From Actinomycetes bacterium (GTDB taxonomy: Bacteria > Actinomycetota > Actinomycetes > Actinomycetales > Cellulomonadaceae): a stretch of DNA of 17,177 nt. The position numbers and the translations under genes are program-made. The notes beneath the pieces are model-generated. The model was not told where the DNA came from. It ran no database searches and saw only the letters and a program-made list of their open reading frames with translations. Location: assembly GCA_023424135.1 (NCBI GenBank), contig JAFAEH010000161.1, positions 1 to 17,177 of the forward strand, written 5' to 3'. Shown here one piece after another: positions 8,101 to 14,741 of the stretch (position 1 is its first letter; every line of letters begins with the position of its first letter).

Positions 8101-8769
8101 GGCTGCGAACGCCACGCCATGCATGCCCTGACCGTTGCGGCTGGCGGCGATGGTGCCGGCGGTGTGCGTGCCGTGGTCGCCGAACAGCAGGCGGCCGATG
8201 CCGCCATCGGCCGTCAGCGGCGTCGAGCCTTCGAATTCAACCGTGACCTGGACCGGATGCAGGCGACCGGAATCGGCGAATTCCGGGTGGGTCGCCAGGG
8301 TTCCGGTATCCATCACGCCGAGCCGGATACCGGCCCCCGTGAGTCCGCGGGCATAGGCATGGTGCGCGCCGATGGCGTACAGGCCCCAGTAGGCTTCGAA
8401 TTCCTCGGTCTGCCAGCTGTCGGGGTCGCCGATCACGCCCGCCTTGGCTGTGTTCACGGTCGGGGCAGACTGCTTCGTGTTGCCGGTCGAGGTCGCCGTC
8501 GCTGAAATCCTGTCGACGCTCCGGTGTGAACCCGCCAGGGACGACAACGCGGAATCCAGCGGCGGAACCTGTAGGCCGGAATCAGTCTGCCCCGACACTT
8601 CGAAGACACGGGTGATCGTGGCATGGACCTCGTCGTGCTTCCGGTCCTGTGCCGCGGCGGGCTGCAGCGCCGAGATTGCCAAGCAGGCCGCGATCGCCGT
8701 CGTCAGGCGGGCGGGGGTGGGCAACGTGCGCCTGTCTTTCGATACATGCAGGCGGCGGTCGTGCTTCAT
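5137..8769 (-). CDS. Autotransporter subtilisin-like serine protease
   Basis: A 1210-residue type V (autotransporter) secreted protease. The ATG at 8769 has a ribosome-binding site AGGAG at 8784-8780. Residues ~20-40 are the signal peptide (ending A-A-A-Q). Residues ~125-600 are an S8 subtilase with the full triad: D154 (V-M-D-T-G), H199 (D-H-G-T-H-T-A-G) and S538 (D-G-T-S-M-A-T-P-H), plus oxyanion N370 (A-A-G-N). The domain is larger than classical subtilisins because of inserts around 235-350 and 440-530. Residues ~630-790 are PATR-type beta repeats with the typical A-P-G-D...I-G-T-L-R-I-T-G-N-Y linker. Residues ~937-1210 are an outer-membrane beta-barrel ending in Q-F. Family members process surface proteins or degrade host and environmental proteins. 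The small lipoprotein-like gene follows with overlap. Divergent from the 124-residue gene. Plus-strand frames inside are shadows. Confidence 0.95.
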   Translation of the reverse strand: MKHDRRLHVSKDRRTLPTPARLTTAIAACLAISALQPAAAQDRKHDEVHATITRVFEVSGQTDSGLQVPPLDSALSSLAGSHRSVDRISATATSTGNTKQSAPTVNTAKAGVIGDPDSWQTEEFEAYWGLYAIGAHHAYARGLTGAGIRLGVMDTGTLATHPEFADSGRLHPVQVTVEFEGSTPLTADGGIGRLLFGDHGTHTAGTIAASRNGQGMHGVAFAADLHAASGYALDSTSQLDLAGILDSINEYIGDPDNGYQEVGDLQELLSVDDLLALLPPQWVATPFESNLVAAGFDAMAEQGVRAISNSWAGSPELGARFDDYTPEGGDTIPGISTMYAQGRESNQVWYDAALRAVRDHDVLFVFAAGNESGIGDDTGTVTHASVEASLPAFIPELADNWVSVVAVDPDLSRSDFSNICGASKDWCIAAPGRDVTSTSFVPAGYEGDRLNIVAATLAEARLYGIPGDTPYEILETYRERIVANATAEQLAQIQARYSPVGIDLTQANVFTTALGETLGVLDTPQMPQSLYADKDGTSMATPHVTGALGLLFERFPYLTSTQVRDVMFTTATDLGEEGVDEIFGWGLLNLEMAINGPGQLLVDTVVNMNQAAGGTKVWEGNAWDDWSNQISGPGRLFKEGAGWLRLSGDNSFAGASVNAGTLEFNGDSALTGDVQVSGGVFLLNGSLQGSDLNVYENGHAIIEGTIAGGGTWVGGWLGGNGTLDSTTIAGTIAPGDAFESAIGTLRITGNYLQAAGSFYTVDLSSTGASDLIEVGGTATLEGGTVIPLRLQGHQYAPGHDYRILSAAGGVSGAFAGLDTTTWDMPFLAFDLVYSPFAVDLGVSRGASFASVADTWNQTSTGLALDSLGNTSPLLLPMLQLNTGEALDAFDQLSGELYSSLRSALVESGRMPREAMLRRARADTDGFAAQGHDSHSHGLWAEIHRSGGHVGGDGNARRIEHDSHAVLAGYDHRFDAGWRLGALLGTGRTDADLDLRGHKGDVDTLHAGLYGGGAWGGFGLRAGLLYARHEIDTERLVAFPGLSEQNRVRFDGDTRQAVVEAGYHFNRHAWEFEPFLQYAHVRVKHDAIDEFGGDAALSAPGTSSKVDLGTAGLRFNANLRGSRQDQNWLSLRGMVGYRHAGGDRTPETLLAFSGSDAFGVRGAPIADASVLVEAGVAARLTGSTLLEFGYSGQLADESRDHGANISLSVQF

Positions 8770-8918
8770 GAGTCATGTTCTCCTGGGGTGAGGGACGTTC
8801 CGGGTCCACGACGATTGGATTCGCCGTTTCCTCCGGAAACAGGACAGTCCGAACCCCCGGTGTCCTGTCGTCGGCCCGATCCGCGAAACCCCGGATATCC
8901 CCATCAGGAACACGCACC
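8770..8918. promoter_or_regulatory. Divergent intergenic region with nested inverted repeats
   Basis: This 149-bp gap separates the autotransporter from the plus-strand cassette and must hold both promoters. ACAGGACA at 8839-8846 is an exact inverted repeat of TGTCCTGT at 8861-8868 (14-bp spacing). A second pair, GTTTCC at 8826-8831 and GGAAAC at 8835-8840, overlaps its left edge. The arrangement fits an operator for a dimeric regulator controlling both sides, or an RNA hairpin in the leader. I could not assign convincing -35/-10 boxes. Confidence 0.45.
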
Positions 8919-9293
8919 ATGCGCGCATTCCAGCGATTCCTCGCGCTGGCGGTCATCGCCGCTTCCCCGCTGGTTGCCCATGCCGACGATGCCGACGGCC
9001 AGGTGCTGGAGACCGCGACCCACCGCGTCACCCTCATCGCGCATTGCCCGGAGGGAGAAGTGGCGTGCGACACGATCGAGTACGTGGGCAGGGACAAGAG
9101 GAACGGCGCGTCGATCCGCCTGAAAGGTACGACGCACATGGTGATGTGTGCCGATCGGGTCACGCCTTGCCATATCGGCTACTACGAGTTCCGCAATGGT
9201 GCCTACACCTACCTGGTCTATCCGCAGGGGTTCCTGGAAGTGCACCGGGGAAAGCAGGTGCTCCTGTCCGAACAGGGGGAGTGGGCGGACTGA
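8919..9293 (+). CDS. Small periplasmic protein with four cysteines, function unknown
   Basis: Predicted 124 residues. The ATG at 8919 has AGGAA at 8906-8910, eight bases upstream. Residues 1-22 are a clear signal peptide ending A-H-A. The mature part has two short cysteine pairs, C43-P-E-G-E-V-A-C50 and C77-A-D-R-V-T-P-C84, probably two disulphides, then alternating aromatic/hydrophobic segments (G-Y-Y-E-F-R-N-G-A-Y-T-Y) that suggest a small beta fold. It resembles a family of short conserved hypothetical periplasmic proteins, but I cannot name a characterised member. It is the first gene of a plus-strand run with a second small exported protein, an L,D-transpeptidase and a lipoprotein, so an envelope role is likely. 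Confidence 0.8.
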   Translation: MRAFQRFLALAVIAASPLVAHADDADGQVLETATHRVTLIAHCPEGEVACDTIEYVGRDKRNGASIRLKGTTHMVMCADRVTPCHIGYYEFRNGAYTYLVYPQGFLEVHRGKQVLLSEQGEWAD

Positions 9294-9379
9294 TGCCGGC
9301 CCGGCTCCACCCGACACCCCGCAAAGGCATCGCTGCCCGGACGGCCAAACAGGATCACTGACTACAGAAGGATCACGAC

Positions 9380-9730
9380 ATGCGTTCCCTGCTTCGCGCA
9401 ATCTACCTGCCCCTGGTGCTGACCATCGTGCTGTCCTCGACTTCTGCGAATGCCGCCCTGCCTTTGGAAGTCCAGAACGATCGCGAGTTCATCACCTGGT
9501 TGACGGACATGACCGCGCAGGTTGCCAAGGACAAGCACTACCAGCGGATTCCGCTCGACAGCGAACCCCAGATAGACGAGTTCACCGTGGCGCTCCACGA
9601 GGTCTTCCGTGGGCGTACGACGGATGCGGACTTCTCGAAGTGGGTGGCCGGGCGATATCCGGGACATGCCTACGAAACCGCCACGATCCTCAAGTTCCTG
9701 AACGCCCACTGGAAGGAACAACGGAAATAG
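9380..9730 (+). CDS. Small exported protein, function unknown
   Basis: Predicted 116 residues. The ATG at 9380 has AAGGA at 9368-9372, seven bases upstream. Residues 1-25 form a signal peptide ending S-A-N-A. The mature 91 residues contain no cysteine and look mainly helical, with a conserved-looking aromatic end (A-T-I-L-K-F-L-N-A-H-W). It lies 86 bp after the four-cysteine protein and directly abuts the L,D-transpeptidase gene, whose probable ribosome-binding site overlaps this gene's last codons. I do not recognise the family. Its position suggests a periplasmic partner or regulator of the transpeptidase. Confidence 0.75.
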   Translation: MRSLLRAIYLPLVLTIVLSSTSANAALPLEVQNDREFITWLTDMTAQVAKDKHYQRIPLDSEPQIDEFTVALHEVFRGRTTDADFSKWVAGRYPGHAYETATILKFLNAHWKEQRK

Positions 9731-9735
9731 CCACC

Positions 9736-10857
9736 TTGCGACCACAATTCGGGTCGGCTGGCGGGCAATCCACGACCGGTATCATCGATAAAAGGCGCTT
9801 CGTCCGCTTGCTGCTGGCCTGCATGGCGGTCGCTCTCGCTGTGCCGGCGCATGCGGCCACGCCGGTCTGGGGCGCACAGGAGTCGAGCAGCATCGACACT
9901 CCGGTGGACGCTCTGAAGCCGGGCGACTGGATCTGGGCGGGGGATGACAAGGCCGCCGGGCCGATGGTGGTCGTGGCCAGCATCGACGAGCAGCGGATGC
10001 ACGTCTATCGCAATGGCGTGGAGATCGCGGTCTCCACGATCAGCACCGGCCGGCCCGGGCACGAAACGCCGACGGGGGTCTTCACCATCCTGGAGAAGGA
10101 CAAGGACCACCACTCGAAGACATACCACAATGCGCCCATGCCGTACGAACAACGGCTGACCTGGGACGGCATCGCGATCCATGCGGGCGGCTTGCCCGGA
10201 TACCCCGAATCACACGGCTGCCTCCACCTGCCGACGGAGTTCGCGCGTCACCTGTTCGACTCGACGTCGATGGGCATGACCGTGGTCATCGCCAGACAAG
10301 GCTCGGAACCCGCGTCCGTCGTGCATCCCGGCCTGATCGTGCCGGTGCAGTCGAAGTCGGGCAAACCGGTCGAGGCGCCATCGCTGCAGGCGGGGCAGGC
10401 GTACTGGTGGGCGCCGGAACGCGCGCCGGACGGCCCGATTTCGCTGGTGCTGAGCCGCAGCGATCGGCAACTCGTGGTGATGCGTGCCGGCGTCGAAGTG
10501 GGACGCGCGCTTGCCGTGTCCAATGGTGCGTGGCCTGCAACCGGGACGCATGTCTATCAGATGGGGGAGGGCCATATGGACGGAGCCTTTCCCCAGTTTC
10601 CGCAGGGCAGGGCGCCGCAGTGGCACGCCTACGCGGTGCCCGGCCATGCCACGGTTGCGGAGGAGACGCTGGGGCGCGACGCGATCGACGACGTGGCGCT
10701 GCCGCCGGAGTTCATCGCGCTGGTCTATCCGTCGCTTCGACCCGGCACGGTTCTTGTGGTAACCGATGCTTCGATTTCACCCGTCACGACAGGCAAGGCT
10801 GATGTTCGTGTTGTCGATGCCGTTCCGCCTGCTGGCCATGCGGGGGGCATGAAGTGA
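9736..10857 (+). CDS. Periplasmic L,D-transpeptidase (YkuD family) with a second non-catalytic YkuD-like half
   Basis: Predicted 373 residues from a TTG at 9736, with GGAA at 9723-9726 in front. The next ATG in frame (9823) would cut the signal peptide (residues ~18-40, D-K-R-R-F-V-R then hydrophobic, ending A-H-A), so the upstream start is preferred. Residues ~77-187 are a YkuD domain: H149 in I-H-A-G-G and the nucleophile in S159-H160-G161-C162-L-H-L-P. Such enzymes form 3-3 peptidoglycan crosslinks or attach proteins or D-amino acids to the wall. Residues ~233-344 repeat the same order of motifs (R-Q-L-V-V-M-R-A-G-V-E-V-G, A-T-G-T-H, L-P-P-E-F, G-T-V-L-V-V) but have no S-H-G-C, so this half cannot use the cysteine mechanism. 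The start codon is the main uncertainty. Confidence 0.85.
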   Translation: MRPQFGSAGGQSTTGIIDKRRFVRLLLACMAVALAVPAHAATPVWGAQESSSIDTPVDALKPGDWIWAGDDKAAGPMVVVASIDEQRMHVYRNGVEIAVSTISTGRPGHETPTGVFTILEKDKDHHSKTYHNAPMPYEQRLTWDGIAIHAGGLPGYPESHGCLHLPTEFARHLFDSTSMGMTVVIARQGSEPASVVHPGLIVPVQSKSGKPVEAPSLQAGQAYWWAPERAPDGPISLVLSRSDRQLVVMRAGVEVGRALAVSNGAWPATGTHVYQMGEGHMDGAFPQFPQGRAPQWHAYAVPGHATVAEETLGRDAIDDVALPPEFIALVYPSLRPGTVLVVTDASISPVTTGKADVRVVDAVPPAGHAGGMK

Positions 10858-11168
10858 CAGACAAGACGCCACCCAACCGCAGTCCTGCCCGACGCAGGGT
10901 GCTGGTGATCTCGTGTGGCATTGCCGCCGGCCTGCTTACGATGGCGCTGTGGTCGTGCAGCAAGGAGGATCTGGCCCTGCTGGAGATGGCCGGATACGGC
11001 GTCATCGACAGGATCTCGCTGCAGCGAGATGCAAGACAGGCCAACGATGAGGGCACCCGGGATCAGGATGCCTGCGTCGAGTCCGTTGCGGAATCCATCG
11101 AGACCGCGGAGAGATCACAAGCCGTCGCCGCGGATGCAACGTCAACCGGAAAGGCGGATTTCCAGTAA
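10854..11168 (+). CDS. Small putative lipoprotein coupled to the L,D-transpeptidase
   Basis: Predicted 104 residues. The GTG at 10854 overlaps the preceding stop in a GTGA arrangement, and a run of Gs at 10842-10847 can act as ribosome-binding site, so translation is probably coupled. Residues 11-15 are basic, 16-34 hydrophobic, followed by L32-W-S-C35, an acceptable lipobox; the +2 residue is Ser, suggesting sorting to the outer membrane. The mature part is short, acidic and Ala/Ser-rich without a recognisable domain. It may anchor or guide the transpeptidase. Positions 11169-11287 after it hold no feature I can support. Confidence 0.65.
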   Translation: MTDKTPPNRSPARRRVLVISCGIAAGLLTMALWSCSKEDLALLEMAGYGVIDRISLQRDARQANDEGTRDQDACVESVAESIETAERSQAVAADATSTGKADFQ

Positions 11169-11287
11169 CCAACCGGCGCAATCGATATCCGGCATCACTG
11201 CGTCTTCTTCACTGAACCACAATCCATCAGCAACGATCCTTTTCCAACCTCCCGTCCCATGATTCGCCAACCAAGGAAGCAACTGTC

Positions 11288-12061
11288 ATGACCCAACATT
11301 CCATCAAGGACAAGGTCGTCCTGATCGCCGGCGGTGCCAAGAACCTCGGTGGCCTGATCGCCACTGACCTCGCGACGCAGGGCGCGAAGGCCGTGGTCGT
11401 CCACTACAACAGCGACTCCAGCAAGGCCGACGCCGAGAAGACCGTCGCCGCCATCGAAGCTGCCGGCGCCAAGGGCGTCGCCCTGCAAGCCGAGCTGACC
11501 TCGGCCGCCGCCGTCGAGAAGCTGTTTGCCGACAGCATCGCCGCGGTCGGCCGTCCCGACATCGCCATCAACACCGTCGGCAAGGTGCTGAAGAAGTCGA
11601 TCACCGACATCAGCGAGGCCGAGTACGACGAGATGACCGCGGTCAACAGCAAGATCGCCTTCTTCTTCCTCAAGGAGGCCGGCAAGAGCGTCAACGACAA
11701 CGGCAAGGTCTGCACCATCGTCACTTCGCTGCTCGGCGCATTCACCCCGTTCTATGCCTCCTACGCCGGCACCAAGGCGCCGGTGGAGCACTTCACCCGT
11801 GCCGCGGCCAAGGAGTTCGGTGCACGCGGCATCTCGGTCACCGCGGTCGGCCCCGGTCCGATGGACACACCATTTTTCTATCCGGCCGAAGGCGCCGATG
11901 CGGTGGCCTACCACAAGACCGCGGCGGCGCTGTCGCCGTTCTCACCGACCGGCCTGACCCACATCGAGGACGTGGTGCCGTTCATCCGCCACCTGGTCAG
12001 CGACGGTTGGTGGATCACCGGCCAGACCATCCTGATCAATGGCGGCTACACCACCAAGTAG
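11288..12061 (+). CDS. Short-chain dehydrogenase/reductase (classical SDR)
   Basis: A 257-residue cytoplasmic NAD(P)-dependent oxidoreductase, full length for the family. The ATG at 11288 has AAGGAAG eight bases upstream. The Rossmann glycine motif is G15-G-A-K-N-L-G-G22, replacing the more usual T-G-x-x-x-G-x-G. The N-A-G motif reads N95-T-V-G98. The catalytic set is complete: N120, S147, Y159 and K163 (Y-A-G-T-K). Then P-G-P-M-D-T-P-F-F (189-197) and a C-terminal W-I-T-G-Q-T-I-L-I-N-G-G, as in classical SDRs. H39 and N41 near the end of the second strand, without an acidic residue there, lean towards NADP use, an inference. The substrate cannot be predicted. The antisense frame over 11195-11914 is a shadow. 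Confidence 0.9.
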   Translation: MTQHSIKDKVVLIAGGAKNLGGLIATDLATQGAKAVVVHYNSDSSKADAEKTVAAIEAAGAKGVALQAELTSAAAVEKLFADSIAAVGRPDIAINTVGKVLKKSITDISEAEYDEMTAVNSKIAFFFLKEAGKSVNDNGKVCTIVTSLLGAFTPFYASYAGTKAPVEHFTRAAAKEFGARGISVTAVGPGPMDTPFFYPAEGADAVAYHKTAAALSPFSPTGLTHIEDVVPFIRHLVSDGWWITGQTILINGGYTTK

Positions 12062-12072
12062 TCGGAACGAAC

Positions 12073-12107
12073 GCCAACCGCCTGTCGCATTCCGGCTGGC
12101 GGTTGGC
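12073..12107 (+). terminator. Strong stem-loop after the dehydrogenase gene
   Basis: GCCAACCGCC at 12073-12082 pairs perfectly over ten bases with GGCGGTTGGC at 12098-12107, with a 15-base loop, starting 12 bp after the stop codon. No T run follows, but position and stability fit a terminator and suggest that the next gene has its own promoter. Confidence 0.6.
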
Positions 12108-12180
12108 TGCGGCATGGAAGCCAGACTTCATGTCCCATTGCCGCAGCGTTCCGACAGTCAATGAAACCGAGGGTAGTGGA

Positions 12181-12945
12181 ATGAATGCTTCCGATCTGGT
12201 GATCTGCACAAGGATTGGCATCAAGCGCACGCCGCGCCGCATCCTGTCTATCGTCTCGAACACGACCGAACTGAAGGGCTTCCCGGTCGGCTTCTTCGCC
12301 GAGGAGATGACCCGTGCGTTCCTGATGTTCACCGAGGCGGGACATCGCGTGGACCTGGCGTCTCCGAAGGGCGGCGAGGTGATGTTCGACACCCACAGTG
12401 ACCCGCGCACACCGGGCGGTGGCTACGCCGACGACCTCATCAGCCTTGGGTTCGCACACCACGCGAAGTTTGGCGCGATGCTCAAGGACACGCTGCCGAT
12501 CAGTGCCGTCTCCGTGGACGATTACGACGCGGTGTGGGTGGCAGGCGGCGGCGGGCCGTTGCTTACGTTCAAGGACGATCCGGCACTGCACCGGCTCATC
12601 GCGGATTTCCATGAGAACGGAAAAGTCGTCAGCCTGATCTGCCACGGGTCGGGGCTATTGCTGTGGACGCGGCTGTCCAGCGGCAAGTTGCTCGCCGAAG
12701 GCAGGAAGTGGACTGGATTCACCGACGAGGAGGAAGACGAGGTCAATGCTGCGTTTGGGATGACGTTGAACGATTACACGATCCAGGGCGAGGCGTCGAA
12801 GATGCCCGGCACGACCTTCCTCTGTCGGGGCGTGAACGAGCCATTCGCCATCCGTGACGGACGACTGATCACCGGGCAGCAGCAATACAGCAGTGCATTG
12901 ACCGCGGAACTAGTGCTGGAAGCGCTCGATGAAGCACCCAGATAG
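12181..12945 (+). CDS. DJ-1/PfpI superfamily protein (class I glutamine amidotransferase-like)
   Basis: Predicted 254 residues. The ATG at 12181 has GAGGG about eight bases upstream; the frame is open further 5' but overlaps the hairpin after the previous gene. The fold signature is clear: G-F-F-A-E-E-M (acidic residue at 41/42), a glycine loop A-G-G-G-G-P-L at 121-127, and the nucleophile elbow I-C154-H155-G-S-G, where superfamily members carry the reactive cysteine. Length and the G-F-x-x-E-E motif place it near Hsp31-like glyoxalase/chaperone members rather than short PfpI proteases. Expected activities are glyoxalase, deglycase or chaperone type in the cytosol; which applies cannot be told. 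It may answer reactive-carbonyl or oxidative stress. Confidence 0.85.
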   Translation: MNASDLVICTRIGIKRTPRRILSIVSNTTELKGFPVGFFAEEMTRAFLMFTEAGHRVDLASPKGGEVMFDTHSDPRTPGGGYADDLISLGFAHHAKFGAMLKDTLPISAVSVDDYDAVWVAGGGGPLLTFKDDPALHRLIADFHENGKVVSLICHGSGLLLWTRLSSGKLLAEGRKWTGFTDEEEDEVNAAFGMTLNDYTIQGEASKMPGTTFLCRGVNEPFAIRDGRLITGQQQYSSALTAELVLEALDEAPR

Positions 12946-13068
12946 ATAGAGCATTTCGAATGAGAGCAGGCGTTGGCGAGGTTGGAGATTAGGGATGTTT
13001 ATCGGGGGTAGGGAAGGGCAGCTTCCGACCGAGGCTGTGTGAAAACCCTGCGTCCACTGGCATGATCT

Positions 13069-13090
13069 GAGCACCGGCCAATGGGTGCTC
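13069..13090 (+). promoter_or_regulatory. Hairpin in front of the transposase start
   Basis: GAGCACC at 13069-13075 pairs perfectly with GGTGCTC at 13084-13090 across an eight-base loop. The ATG starts three bases later at 13094, so the right arm covers the only plausible ribosome-binding bases. Such structures are known to limit translation of insertion-sequence transposases on read-through transcripts. Confidence 0.45.
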
Positions 13091-13093
13091 TGC

Positions 13094-14530
13094 ATGAAGC
13101 GATTCGTGGATGGAGTTGATCGTTCCCAAGGCCTTCTGCTCCCTGATCGGCTGGAAGACTACGTCCACGAAGACAACCCTGTGCGAGTGGTCGATGCTTT
13201 CGTCGAGGCACTCGATCTGAGTCGGCTGGGCTTCGAGGCTGCCCATCGTGTAGCAGGCGGTTGGCCCGCATATCACCCAGCTGCGCTGCTCAAGATCTAC
13301 ATCTACGGCTATCTCAACCGCATCCAGTCCAGCCGGCGCTTGGAGCGGGAAGCGCAGCGGAACCTCGAACTCATCTGGTTAACCGGTCGGTTGGCGCCAG
13401 ACTTCAAGACCATCGCCGACTTCCGCAAGGACAACGGCGGCGCGATCACCGCGGTGTGCAGCCGGTTCGTTGGACTGTGCCGCTCCATGAAGGTCTTCTC
13501 GCATGCGATCGTCGCGATCGATGGCAGCAAGCTCAAGGCCGTGAACAGCCGGGATCGCAACTTCACGATCGGCAAGGTCAAGGGGCGTCGGAAGCAACTG
13601 GAGGACAGCGTTGCGCGCTATCTGGCCGAGTTGGACAGGGCGGATCGCGATCCAGCCCTGATGCCAGAGGGTCGCGTTCCTCACTTGAGGGACAAATTGG
13701 CCAAGCTGCATGCGCAGATGGAGAAGCTCGACACCATCGAGCGCCAGCTTGAGGACGTGCCAGACCACCAGATCTCGCTGACGGATCAGGACGCGCGTTC
13801 GATGGCTACAAGCGGCCGCGGGACGGGTACGGTCGGCTACAACGTCCAGGCGGCCGTGGATGCCGAACACCACCTGATCGTCGCCCACGATGTCACCAAT
13901 GATGGTCACGACCGTGCTCAGCTCTCGCGCATGGCAGTGAAAGCCAAGGAAGCTCTTGGTGCCGAGCGAATAACAGCGCTGGCCGACCGTGGCTACTTCA
14001 ACGCGCCGGAAATCCTGGCGTGCGAGGAGGCTGGCGTCATTCCGCTAGTGCCCAAGCCGCTCACGTCAAACAGTAAGGCCGAAGGCCGGTTCGACAAGCG
14101 CGACTTCGTCTACGACGAAACCGCGGATGAGTACGAGTGTCCGGCAGGCGAGCGGGCGATCCATCGCTTCACGACCGAAGAGAATGGGTTGACTCTACGC
14201 AAGTACTGGTCATCCGCCTGTCCACGATGCCCGATGCGGACGAAGTGCACGACCGCCAGCTATCGACGAATCACCCGCTGGGAGCACGAGCATGTGCTCG
14301 AGCGAATGCAGTTGCTGCTGGATGCCAGGCCGGAAGCGGCCGTAGCACGGCGACAGACGGTGGAGCATGTCTTCGGCACGCTGAAATCGTGGCTCGGCAC
14401 GACGCCGTTGTTGACGAAGACACTTCCAAAGGTCAAAACGGAGATCAGCTTGGCGGTTCTGGCCTACAACATGAAGCGGATGATCAAGATCATGGGCACC
14501 GAAGGTCTGGTGCGGGCCATCGCGGCCTGA
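13094..14530 (+). CDS. IS1182-family transposase
   Basis: A 478-residue DDE transposase, full length. The ATG at 13094 gives the M-K-R-F-x-x-G-x-D-R-S-Q beginning typical of the family; the GTG nine bases earlier is less likely. Residues ~15-115 are the N-terminal DNA-binding region (DUF772-like). The catalytic acids are probably D143 (A-I-D-G-S-K), D298 (A-D-R-G-Y-F-N) and E424 (T-V-E-H-V-F-G). A cysteine cluster (C349, C376, C379, C385) before the last catalytic acid is the zinc-knuckle-like insert of the DDE_Tnp_1_6 type. There are no frameshifts or stops, so the element may still be active. Confidence 0.95.
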   Translation: MKRFVDGVDRSQGLLLPDRLEDYVHEDNPVRVVDAFVEALDLSRLGFEAAHRVAGGWPAYHPAALLKIYIYGYLNRIQSSRRLEREAQRNLELIWLTGRLAPDFKTIADFRKDNGGAITAVCSRFVGLCRSMKVFSHAIVAIDGSKLKAVNSRDRNFTIGKVKGRRKQLEDSVARYLAELDRADRDPALMPEGRVPHLRDKLAKLHAQMEKLDTIERQLEDVPDHQISLTDQDARSMATSGRGTGTVGYNVQAAVDAEHHLIVAHDVTNDGHDRAQLSRMAVKAKEALGAERITALADRGYFNAPEILACEEAGVIPLVPKPLTSNSKAEGRFDKRDFVYDETADEYECPAGERAIHRFTTEENGLTLRKYWSSACPRCPMRTKCTTASYRRITRWEHEHVLERMQLLLDARPEAAVARRQTVEHVFGTLKSWLGTTPLLTKTLPKVKTEISLAVLAYNMKRMIKIMGTEGLVRAIAA

Positions 14531-14535
14531 GCATC

Positions 14536-14549
14536 GCGGTTTTTACCGC
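14536..14549 (+). terminator. Short hairpin after the transposase gene
   Basis: GCGGT at 14536-14540 pairs with ACCGC at 14545-14549 around TTTT, five bases after the transposase stop. It is short and lacks a following T tract. Confidence 0.3.
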
Positions 14550-14694
14550 AGCGCCGATCACTCAAATTGGCCCGTCGCCGCCGACAACTCGGTGATGAGG
14601 CGTTTTTACACAGCCTCGGCCAGAAGCGGACGTAGGCAGTAAGCATCTGTGGCCGTGTCACGGGCCGGGGGGCGTCCGCTTTCTGTCGAACACG

Positions 14695-14720
14695 GCCTCC
14701 CAAGAAAAAGCGAGGGAGGC
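14695..14720 (-). terminator. Hairpin downstream of the Rid-family gene
   Basis: GCCTCCC at 14695-14701 pairs with GGGAGGC at 14714-14720; allowing one bulged base, the stem extends to CACG/GTG outside. It begins about 20 bp past the stop codon at 14742. The T-rich bases lie in the loop rather than after the stem, so efficiency is uncertain. Confidence 0.4.
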
Positions 14721-14741
14721 GTGGCACGCGTTCTTAACGAA

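Larger units (their letters stand above)
13029..14619 (+). mobile_element. IS1182-family insertion sequence, apparently complete
   Basis: The ends are matching terminal inverted repeats: 13029-13046 and 14602-14619 agree at 17 of 18 positions (CCGAGGCTGTGT, one mismatch, AAAAC). The core GAGGCTGTGT would put the ends at 13031 and 14617, about 1587 bp. Between them is one intact transposase gene. No clear target duplication is visible, but the outer flanks (13021-13030 and 14618-14627) are near reverse complements (8 of 10), so the target was probably a palindrome. It sits between the DJ-1-like gene and the Rid gene and interrupts no reading frame I can see. Confidence 0.85.

Noticed and set aside
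8919..9730. The two small periplasmic proteins as type VI immunity proteins to a YkuD effector
   Set aside because: The transpeptidase has its own signal peptide and there are no type VI secretion genes or adaptor domains nearby; I could not match either small protein to a known immunity family.
11195..11914. 239-codon minus-strand frame opposite the dehydrogenase
   Set aside because: Glycine/valine-rich mirror of a well-supported SDR gene; no start signal and no domain.
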